Part shown: one piece after another, positions 1 to 4,623 of the stretch
How positions within the stretch are numbered: the stretch's first letter is position 1
Layout of the letters: each line of letters starts with the position of its first letter
NCBI GenBank assembly: GCA_903858975.1
Contig: CAIOKW010000227.1
Span: 1-16,366 of the forward strand
Source of the DNA: Oligoflexia bacterium
GTDB taxonomy: Bacteria > Bdellovibrionota > UBA1018 > CAIMNF01
DNA: 16,366 nucleotides
Direction: 5' to 3'
The notes under the pieces: generated by a model
What the model was told of the DNA's origin: nothing
Database searches by the model: none
What the model saw: the letters and a program-made list of their open reading frames with translations, nothing else
Program-made: the position numbers and the translations under genes

Positions 1-1
1 C

Positions 2-376
2 ATGGGTAATCTTGCCCTCGGCGCAAAAATCAATGGGACTAACCTTAGCAGCACCCTCAATTTGACCATAAATCCTGGCCCTGCTTATCAGCTGAGCTTC
101 ATGACCCAACCCTCAGATGGTGTTTCCAGCGTTGCGCTCGGGAATCAACCGAGCATCCAAATTCAGGATAAAGCCGGAAACCCGGTAACCTCAGGAGCAA
201 ACGCTAGTGCTACCATCACTCTCACCGGAAACTCCGGAATTACATCCGTCAGCCATAATTCCGTAAGCGCGATTACTGGAATTGCAAGCTTTGTAAATTT
301 TGCGCCGACTTCCGCAGGCACGGGCACCTTGACTGCTTCTGCGAGGGTAAGAAAATCAAAGGGCCTCCCCTCATGA
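2..376 (+). CDS. Ig-like repeat surface protein, 3' part, truncated at repeat
   Basis: The frame is open from the first bases, so the gene almost certainly begins before the window. The visible 124 residues contain most of one bacterial Ig-like domain of the invasin/intimin-like class: a GPAYQLSF strand, a QIQDKAGNPV turn (typically QDxxGNxV), and the closing GIASFVNFAP...AGTGTLTASA strands. Such domains stack into long extracellular adhesins or stalk proteins. The last strand is cut at base 343, where the exact 125-bp repeat begins; the final ten codons (VRKSKGLPS and the residue before) come from the repeat and do not resemble an Ig domain. I infer a C-terminally truncated gene with a foreign tail. 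The domain class is fairly clear, the function of the whole protein is not. Confidence 0.7.
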   Translation: MGNLALGAKINGTNLSSTLNLTINPGPAYQLSFMTQPSDGVSSVALGNQPSIQIQDKAGNPVTSGANASATITLTGNSGITSVSHNSVSAITGIASFVNFAPTSAGTGTLTASARVRKSKGLPS

Positions 377-467
377 GCTCCGAATCCTAATTCCCCAAAA
401 AATCAGCCCAGCTTACGCTTGGGATTGTCTTATGAATGGTTCCGGCGGGCTGCTGAGGCTTTGCCCA
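343..467. repeat. 125-bp direct repeat, left copy
   Basis: Bases 343-467 are identical, base for base by eye, to 4499-4623 in the same orientation. Identity stops abruptly on both sides (c versus g at 342/4498, t versus g at 468/4624). The copy joins the truncated Ig-like gene to the truncated virB4-like gene. It contains a hairpin with an A/T run but no ORF of its own, no tRNA-like sequence and no convincing terminal inverted repeats. No short target duplication is evident around either copy. Confidence 0.95.
397..423 (-). terminator. Rho-independent terminator inside left repeat
   Basis: Read on the minus strand, CCC-A-AGC-GTAA-GCT-GGG forms a GC-rich stem with a GTAA tetraloop and one bulged base, followed shortly by a run of six T. 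In this copy the stop codon of the virB4-like fragment (413-415) lies inside the loop, an unnatural position for a native gene end. Confidence 0.65.
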
Positions 468-760
468 TCCATACCGATTTCAGAAATAAGTGCCTTTAAA
501 TGTGAGTACGAGTTCTGATTTTTTACTTTTTCAAAGCAAAATAGCTTTGTTTCAAAACCGTGCACTTCTGCATTCTCAAGCGTTGCGCGCCTAAGAACTA
601 GGTGTCCCTCAAAAAGATTCGGCAGTTTCGTTAATAAATCTGAAAGTTTTGAGAAAAAGGTTTCAGAAATTCCACCTTCAAAGTTTTCCTCTAAAACTCC
701 ACTTGGAAACGGATCAACCTCAAAGCCCTTTGATAAAGAACCATCAGCATGAGAGATCAC
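413..760 (-). pseudogene. VirB4/TraC-like conjugation ATPase, N-terminal fragment
   Basis: About 100 native residues (bases 760-468) resemble the N-terminal domain of VirB4/TraC-family type IV secretion ATPases: a HADGSLSKGFEVDP segment followed by a helical stretch and LPNLFEGHLVLRR. Its position directly after VirB2- and VirB3-like genes matches the virB2-virB3-virB4 order. VirB4 proteins are usually around 800 residues, so the whole ATPase domain with Walker A and B is missing. The reading frame runs into the 125-bp repeat and stops in its hairpin. The frame is open upstream of the GTG at 760 (residues ILGSHYLGDG precede it) into the end of the virB3-like gene. A strong AGGAG lies at 826-830 but no standard start follows at normal distance, so the true start is uncertain. 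Confidence 0.6.
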
Positions 761-794
761 ACCATCACCTAAATAGTGAGATCCTAGAATTATT

Positions 795-1097
795 TTAGTT
801 AGTGATTGGTTTTTCTTTTTCTTTACTCCTTTTTCGACCTTGATGCCCGAGATAGATATGAGGGGCTGTTAGGAATCTAGCCATCAGTTCTAGATGCCCA
901 TTTTTTTGACCGTGTGAGATCACCCGAAGGATGACGAGGGTAAATACCCCCGCCACCCATGAGAGAATCAGTGGAAAACCTAAAATATTAAGTGTGACGT
1001 TTGATGCCGCGAGAACGAGAAACGCGGTTACAATCTGGCTCACCTCAAAACCCCAGAGCTTCGAATGATTCATATTGCTAGTCGGGCAGCTCTTCAT
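795..1097 (-). CDS. VirB3/TraL-like type IV secretion inner-membrane protein
   Basis: A 100-aa protein with a short N-terminal segment, a hydrophobic hairpin at about residues 20-58 (two membrane spans) and a basic C-terminus containing HIYLGHQGRKR. Size, hairpin and position between a VirB2-like pilin and a VirB4-like ATPase fit VirB3/TraL, which anchors the VirB4 ATPase to the inner membrane during pilus assembly. The ATG overlaps the stop of the pilin gene (ATGA at 1094-1097), so the two are probably translationally coupled. The call rests on topology and gene order; sequence motifs in this family are weak. The gene itself looks intact, but its partners are broken here. Confidence 0.6.
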   Translation of the reverse strand: MKSCPTSNMNHSKLWGFEVSQIVTAFLVLAASNVTLNILGFPLILSWVAGVFTLVILRVISHGQKNGHLELMARFLTAPHIYLGHQGRKRSKEKEKPITN

Positions 1098-1369
1098 CGA
1101 ACTACCCTTTCAATCAGATCCACAATGCTTTGTGCTCCGAATAGAATTACTGAACCAACAACCGAATAAGTGAGGTGTCGTTTCGCATCAGGATTACCTG
1201 TGATGAAACTGAATCCCGCGAATGCCAATCACAAAACTTCGAAGATCGGCAGGATCGATCCAAGCAATACTGATTTTAGGCCAAGCAGTGAAGACTCCAC
1301 CGAGGCGTTTGCCAGCGGAGCTGCGAATAGTGCAGCCAATATAATTAAAGACATCATTTTTGTTTTCAT
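1094..1369 (-). pseudogene. VirB2/TrbC-like pilin gene with in-frame TGA
   Basis: Start ATG at 1369 follows a good ribosome site (AAGGAAAAAAC). The 91-codon frame encodes a signal peptide (MKTKMMSLIILAALFAAPLANA), a first hydrophobic segment, a GFSFITGNPDAK segment and a second hydrophobic segment (SVVGSVILFGAQSIVDLI), the layout of VirB2/TrbC pilins, whose loop usually carries G-N-P/Q. Codon 47 (bases 1231-1229) is TGA in the middle of the first membrane segment, between FEVL and LAFAG; the same frame stays open on both sides and ends in VVR. TGG to TGA is one substitution and Trp fits there. TGA is the normal stop of other genes here, so recoding is unlikely. I call it a nonsense-mutated pilin, or a sequencing error. 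It lies between the 38-aa ORF and virB3-like gene in one operon. Confidence 0.7.
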
Positions 1370-1379
1370 GTTTTTTCCT

Positions 1380-1496
1380 TTAGTTTTCTGTTGGGTTTAG
1401 TTCTTTGACTTCTTTTAGAAGTTCCAAGTTCTGCTCTTCGCTGACTTGATATTCGCCAATCGACCATAGATAAAATAAGTAGCAATCGAGAGGCAT
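1380..1496 (-). CDS. Small 38-aa protein between zinc-ribbon gene and pilin
   Basis: This ORF starts at the ATG of TAATG, where the zinc-ribbon gene stops (1494-1498), and ends 10 bases before the pilin start. It encodes MPLDCYLFYLWSIGEY followed by an acidic, helix-prone tail (VSEEQNLELLKEVKELNP). Overlap with the upstream stop suggests coupled translation, and there is no other explanation for the gap between the two operon genes. I recognise no family. It may be a small membrane-associated or regulatory protein, or only a leader for the pilin. Confidence 0.45.
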   Translation of the reverse strand: MPLDCYLFYLWSIGEYQVSEEQNLELLKEVKELNPTEN

Positions 1497-1726
1497 TAGG
1501 CACCCCCTACTTCATTTTTGCTAAAGTCATTTACTGATTCGTGGAATTGACGGTTTGCTTCGATTCGTTTGCGTGACTGTACTTTTGAGTCGAGGTACTC
1601 ATGAGCACTCCAGCTACTCAAAGCCACGTCTGTTTCTGGTGAGTAGCTACATTCCCAACAAAACGAATGTCCTCTTAGTTGCTCTAATGCGTATTTTCGG
1701 CAGCGGTGGCATAATCCAAATCCCAT
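1496..1726 (-). CDS. Small zinc-ribbon protein, first gene of secretion operon
   Basis: A 76-aa protein starting at the ATG at 1726, preceded by AAGGAG at normal spacing. Two CxxC pairs (Cys6/Cys9 in CHRC, Cys23/Cys26 in CWEC) are 13 residues apart, the geometry of a small treble-clef or zinc-ribbon site. The rest is polar and probably helical (SKVQSRKRIEANRQFHE). It is the first gene after the shared promoter architecture and is coupled to the 38-aa ORF. Such proteins can act as transcription or assembly accessories, but I do not recognise a family. It is the only intact candidate for a regulatory or adaptor protein within the operon. Confidence 0.6.
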   Translation of the reverse strand: MGFGLCHRCRKYALEQLRGHSFCWECSYSPETDVALSSWSAHEYLDSKVQSRKRIEANRQFHESVNDFSKNEVGGA

Positions 1727-1781
1727 TGCACTTTCTCCTTATTGTTTCGGTGAAGCATCAGCGCCTCACATAAGGAATAGG

Positions 1782-1796
1782 TGCAAAGGTGTGCCA
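1782..1796 (-). promoter_or_regulatory. Sigma-54-like -24/-12 promoter of secretion operon (short spacer)
   Basis: Read on the minus strand this is TGGCAC-ACCT-TTGCA. The two blocks match the sigma-54 consensus, but GG and GC are 9 bases apart instead of the canonical 10. A start site near 1771 would give a leader of about 45 bases to the zinc-ribbon ATG. The same motif with the same spacer precedes the recombinase gene. Confidence 0.5.
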
Positions 1797-1869
1797 GGTT
1801 TTGTTTGGTACCCTTGAAAAATAAAGTCGTTATATTATGATGATTTAACTCAAAGTGAGTTTGGTGATA

Positions 1870-1908
1870 TGACGAGATTTCGTCACTTTTGCTGACGAGA
1901 TGTCGTCA
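1870..1908. promoter_or_regulatory. Pair of 16-bp dyad operators (enhancer-like), secretion operon side
   Basis: TGACGAGATTTCGTCA (1870-1885) and TGACGAGATGTCGTCA (1893-1908) are two near-identical inverted repeats with 6-bp arms, starting 23 bp apart. They lie roughly 100-138 bp upstream of the predicted start site, where sigma-54 activators bind. A matching pair lies upstream of the recombinase. A Fis-type HTH activator encoded nearby is the obvious candidate binder; recombinase binding is an alternative. Confidence 0.75.
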
Positions 1909-2013
1909 GTGTCTTGAAAGAATGGTGTGCACGAGATTGGTGATGATTGGAATGTCTTTTGAAAATTTTTGCTGAACTATCTGAAAGTGGCGAAAAACTA
2001 ACCCCCAGAAACG

Positions 2014-2053
2014 CATAAAAGCGAGTACATGGATTCCATGCACTCGCTTTATG
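2014..2053 (-). terminator. Strong hairpin terminator after secreted-protein gene
   Basis: Arms AAGCGAGT/ACTCGCTT with an inner CATGG-att-CCATG stem form a long hairpin with T-rich sequence on both sides. It lies about 45 bases beyond the stop of the minus-strand gene ending at 2099 and could also block plus-strand reading. Confidence 0.7.
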
Positions 2054-2098
2054 TTTAATTTAAATTTACTGAGTTAGACCAAAAACTAGTGTCTTCCA

Positions 2099-2566
2099 TC
2101 AAAGCTTTTTACATGTAATATCAAACGTGTCATAGACAAGCGTCGTCCTATTTATTGTCTGTTCACTTGCACGTATATAAGGTGTCAAGCCTGTCACATG
2201 TCCGCCAACAGCGACAACGAAGTCCTTGTCTTCGCCGTCTTTCTTGCCATTTTCAAAGGCACGTAAGTCGAGTGTAACTTCGTTTGGTTGACCATACTCA
2301 GTGCCATCGTTCAAAGTAATTGTGGCTTCAATCAGTCTGCCGTTATCAAGAATGACCGTGGATTTTTTCCATCCTTTTCCTGCCATGACGTCACTCACTT
2401 TGGTGACATCAACAGTTAAAGTTGCATTATAGATTTTCGAGGTTGGGCCAAATGGATCAGTTTGAGAATGCGTATCATTTTGAATATCGCAAGAGTACTG
2501 ATCTGCCGCAAAAGCCGAAACCGAGACCAGCCCCAATAAACCGACTATACTTAAAATCTTCTTCAT
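2099..2566 (-). CDS. Secreted protein of unknown function, 155 aa
   Basis: The start chosen is the ATG at 2566, preceded by AAGGAGAAATAAA; an upstream in-frame start lacks such a site and would put 16 polar residues before the signal peptide. MKKILSIVGLLGLVSVSAFAADQ is a classic Sec signal peptide cleaved after AFA. The mature protein of about 135 residues is rich in Thr and Asp, looks beta-stranded, and has two cysteines near its ends (YSCDI and ITCKKL) that could form one disulfide in the periplasm. I recognise no family. It has its own sigma-70-type promoter and a terminator, so it is an independent unit within the mobile segment, probably cargo or a surface/entry factor; that role is a guess. 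Confidence 0.8.
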   Translation of the reverse strand: MKKILSIVGLLGLVSVSAFAADQYSCDIQNDTHSQTDPFGPTSKIYNATLTVDVTKVSDVMAGKGWKKSTVILDNGRLIEATITLNDGTEYGQPNEVTLDLRAFENGKKDGEDKDFVVAVGGHVTGLTPYIRASEQTINRTTLVYDTFDITCKKL

Positions 2567-2691
2567 TTTATTTCTCCTTGTGCAATAAAGTAATGATTCC
2601 TTCGTGTCCTTCACTCGGGAATTCTTCGTTTTTCATATCCAAAACTGAGAACAAAGCCCTCAATCGCCTCGGACATAATTAATTTGATCGA

Positions 2692-2721
2692 ATAGTACTA
2701 TGTATTGATCAACTATGTCAA
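2692..2721 (-). promoter_or_regulatory. Sigma-70-type promoter of secreted-protein gene
   Basis: On the minus strand a perfect TTGACA (2721-2716) is followed after 18 bases by TACTAT (2697-2692). The leader to the ATG at 2566 would be about 120 bases. The palindrome TTGATCAA lies in the spacer and could be an operator. Confidence 0.55.
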
Positions 2722-2821
2722 TTCATAAATAACAATTATGTAATAAATATATGCAATGACAATCGTTTAACTGCTATAAGCAGCTATTTATGGCTAATAA
2801 ACGCCAGTTTCATCCTTGAAG

Positions 2822-2860
2822 TGACGAAAAATGGCCGCCATAATTGACGAGATTTCGTCA
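2822..2860. promoter_or_regulatory. Pair of dyad operators (enhancer-like), recombinase side
   Basis: The proximal site TGACGAGATTTCGTCA (2845-2860) is identical to the 1870-1885 site. A second TGACGA starts at 2822, 23 bp upstream as in the other pair, but its right half (AAAATGGCCG) has lost the TCGTCA arm. Distance from the proximal site to the promoter is 73 bp, identical to the secretion-operon side. Confidence 0.7.
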
Positions 2861-2933
2861 GATAATCAAAGGGCACACACCATAATTAATGATTATAATT
2901 AGCAATTTATTTGAACCACACCACTTCACTTGC

Positions 2934-2948
2934 TGGCACCCCCTTGCA
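2934..2948 (+). promoter_or_regulatory. Sigma-54-like -24/-12 promoter of recombinase gene (short spacer)
   Basis: TGGCAC-CCCC-TTGCA, the same blocks and the same 9-base GG-GC spacing as at 1796-1782. A start near 2959 would leave about 20 bases to the recombinase ATG, enough for its AAGGGGA ribosome site. Confidence 0.5.
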
Positions 2949-2979
2949 CATTCCTCATCTGAAAATAAGGGGAAATAAA

Positions 2980-3654
2980 ATGGAAAAAAAGACAGCACTC
3001 TATTGCAGAGTTAGTACAGGAAACCAATCAACAGGCTTAGAGGCCCAAGTCCGTGCATTACGCGACTATTGTGTGCGTAACAGCATCTCTGATTATGTGA
3101 TCTATGAAGATGAAAACCAATCAGGCATTAAGCAATCAAGACCAGCACTCGACCGCATGATGAAAGACGTTCGCGATGGCTTCATTCAAAAGGTGATCGT
3201 GTATAGCTTCAGCCGTTACGCCAGATCGGTTACTCACCTACTCCGCGCACTTGAAGAATTTAAGCGCATCAACATCGGTTTTGTATCAATTACTGAATCA
3301 ATCGACACCAATACACCACTAGGATCAGCAGTGTTTACCATCTTGGGTGCAGTCGCCCAACTAGAGCGCGATTTGATCGCTGAGAGAGTGCGGAACGGCC
3401 TTGCAAACGCAAAAGCCAAAGGTGTTCGTCTTGGACGATTAAAAACCCGAGACAGCGATCTAATCCGAAAACTCAGAGCATCGGGAATGACTTATAAAAA
3501 AATTTCAATCATTGCAAAATGCTCGTCAGGAGCCGTTTCTGCCGAAATAAAACAAATGAAAGCTGAAGCTGCCGTTAAGGAAGCCAATGCAACACCAGTT
3601 CCAACGGTACCAAAAGTTGAGGAGCAAAAAATTGAACTCGATTATGGATACTAG
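2980..3654 (+). CDS. Small serine recombinase (resolvase/invertase family)
   Basis: The start is ATG 2980, after AAGGGGAAATAAA; the frame extends further upstream but through the promoter motif. The 224-aa product shows the resolvase catalytic domain: YCRVST with nucleophile Ser12 and Arg10, the SRYAR segment with Arg79 and Arg82 (equivalent to the paired arginines of gamma-delta resolvase), then LGAVAQLERDLIAERVRNG forming the E-helix. A GRLKTR hinge leads to a short HTH at about 160-195 (IRKLRASGMTYKKISIIAKCSSGAVSAEI) and a charged tail. This is the size of resolvases and DNA invertases, not of large phage-type serine integrases. Likely jobs are resolution of multimers or cointegrates, inversion, or excision of the element. 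Its stop shares CTAG with the convergent activator fragment. Transcription is probably under the dyad/-24/-12 region. Confidence 0.9.
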   Translation: MEKKTALYCRVSTGNQSTGLEAQVRALRDYCVRNSISDYVIYEDENQSGIKQSRPALDRMMKDVRDGFIQKVIVYSFSRYARSVTHLLRALEEFKRINIGFVSITESIDTNTPLGSAVFTILGAVAQLERDLIAERVRNGLANAKAKGVRLGRLKTRDSDLIRKLRASGMTYKKISIIAKCSSGAVSAEIKQMKAEAAVKEANATPVPTVPKVEEQKIELDYGY

Positions 3655-4498
3655 ATTTGCATTCCTAGTTTATCGATCCTACTTCTAAGCGTTGTTCTTG
3701 GTATCCCAAGAGTTCTGGCTGCGCTACTTAGATTGTTCAGATTACTCTTCATTGCTCGGCTAATAAGTGAAACTTCAAAGCTACGGCAGGCTTTTTCCAA
3801 AGTTTCACCCTTCGCAAAACGAACACCATCAACGGAAAAATCTCCGGCGCGCTTGAGAAGATCATCTCGAACCATGCCGGAGGTGATTTTTCCTGAGGAA
3901 TCTGTCTCAGAGCAAACTGATTGAATGCAGTTTTCTAAATCACGAATATTTCCGTCCCATGTGAATGAAACTAAAAGATCCATTGCCTGAGTTTCAATTT
4001 CGTAAGTGCGATTTGTTTTTGCGGTCACCGACTTTAACTGCTGATAAACCAAACGTGGTATACATGCCTTCCGTTCGACAAGAGCCGGAACAGCCAAAAT
4101 TTTTCCAGATACCCGAAACCAAAGATCGGAAATAAAATTTCCATCAGCGGCCAAATCTCTAATACTTTTACTTGCTGCCGTAATCACTCGGAACTGACTA
4201 GTTCTCTCAACTGTATCTCCAAGACGTTGATATTTACCGTCTTGTAGAACCTGAAGAAGCTTCCCTTGAACATCCTTTGAAAGAAGATGGAATTCATCCA
4301 AGAACAATGAGCCACCATCGGCTTGCTTGATAAAACCATCATGATCCTTCATTGCACCCGTGAATGATCCCTTAGTATGCCCAAAAAGCCGCGACATTGC
4401 CAATTCCTCTAGCCCAGCACAGTTTACGGTAACCAGTGGTCCCTTCACTCCAGATAGCTTATGAATCAATTTTGCGAGTGTGGATTTACCTGTACCTG
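3651..4498 (-). pseudogene. Sigma-54-dependent activator, truncated at Walker A
   Basis: The C-terminal part of a bacterial enhancer-binding protein. Reading from the right repeat: PGTGKST (Walker A, last complete residues before the break), LFGHTKGSFTGA (the GAFTGA loop that contacts sigma-54), GGSLFLDEF (Walker B), QFRVITAAS (sensor I), LWFRVSG (arginine-finger region), FTWDGNIRDLENCI (WPGNxRELEN equivalent), and a Fis-type HTH at the C-terminus (NLSSAARTLGIPRTTLRSRI). The usual N-terminal sensory domain is gone. In frame, TGA lies about 7 codons upstream of the Walker A inside the repeat, and the first usable start (TTG at 4469) falls after the ATP-binding lysine, so this copy should be inactive. 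It is the natural candidate for binding the 16-bp dyads of the element. Confidence 0.85.
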
Positions 4499-4623
4499 GA
4501 GGGTAAGAAAATCAAAGGGCCTCCCCTCATGAGCTCCGAATCCTAATTCCCCAAAAAATCAGCCCAGCTTACGCTTGGGATTGTCTTATGAATGGTTCCG
4601 GCGGGCTGCTGAGGCTTTGCCCA
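4499..4623. repeat. 125-bp direct repeat, right copy
   Basis: Exact copy of 343-467. Here it joins the truncated activator on its left to the 3' end of a large lipoprotein gene on its right. The activator's Walker A continues two codons into the repeat by chance (CCTCCA), a short microhomology at the junction. Confidence 0.95.
4553..4579 (-). terminator. Rho-independent terminator inside right repeat
   Basis: Same GTAA-loop hairpin and T run as in the left copy. Here it begins six bases after the stop of the minus-strand lipoprotein gene, a normal position, so this context may be the original one. Confidence 0.65.

Larger units (their letters stand above)
1727..2098. other. Intergenic region: operon promoter, paired dyads, terminator
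   Basis: No gene of credible length is present. From left to right the stretch holds a 55-base leader of the zinc-ribbon operon, a -24/-12-like promoter, 73 bases of AT-rich spacer, two 16-bp dyads and then about 100 bases (1909-2013) in which I see nothing. It ends with a large hairpin that terminates the neighbouring minus-strand gene. Confidence 0.7.
2567..2979. other. Divergent control region between secreted-protein and recombinase genes
   Basis: No gene of credible length. The left part holds the long leader and sigma-70-type promoter of the secreted-protein gene, including two TTGATC motifs (2684-2689 and the palindrome TTGATCAA at 2705-2712). The centre (2722-2821) is very AT-rich with a short CTGCT-ATA-AGCAG hairpin near 2770. 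The right part holds the dyad pair, a 73-base AT-rich spacer and the -24/-12-like promoter of the recombinase gene. Confidence 0.7.
468..4498. mobile_element. Remnant of conjugative/integrative element between 125-bp repeats
   Basis: The segment holds a serine recombinase, VirB2/VirB3/VirB4-like conjugation genes, a sigma-54-type activator and a secreted protein, all bounded by identical 125-bp direct repeats. It appears more AT-rich than the flanks. Genes at its two inner ends (virB4-like, activator) are cut at the repeats, and the pilin has a stop codon, so the element is not autonomous as it stands. It could be an integrated small circle flanked by duplicated attachment DNA, a deletion derivative of a larger ICE or plasmid, or a segment joined through a dispersed repeat, either in the cell or during assembly. 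Sequence alone does not decide. Confidence 0.6.

Noticed and set aside
343..467. Integron attC site, MITE or tRNA-derived attachment site.
   Set aside because: There are no R'/R'' core sites, no convincing terminal inverted repeats (only a weak CAAAG..CCTC resemblance) and no tRNA end.
1094..1369. TGA recoded as Trp or Gly in this organism.
   Set aside because: Several intact genes here end in TGA (for example the pilin itself, the outer-membrane protein and the RMD1-like gene), and no other conserved frame contains an internal TGA.
1870..2860. The TGACGA dyads as resolvase res subsites.
   Set aside because: Small serine recombinases could bind dyads, but the fixed 73-bp distance to a promoter motif at two loci fits transcriptional enhancers better. 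Kept as an alternative only.
413..4498. The virB4-like fragment and the activator fragment as two halves of one gene split by integration of a circle.
   Set aside because: Joining 468 directly to 4498 puts the frames out of register, and the left fragment matches a VirB4 N-terminus and follows virB2/virB3-like genes, so they belong to different proteins.
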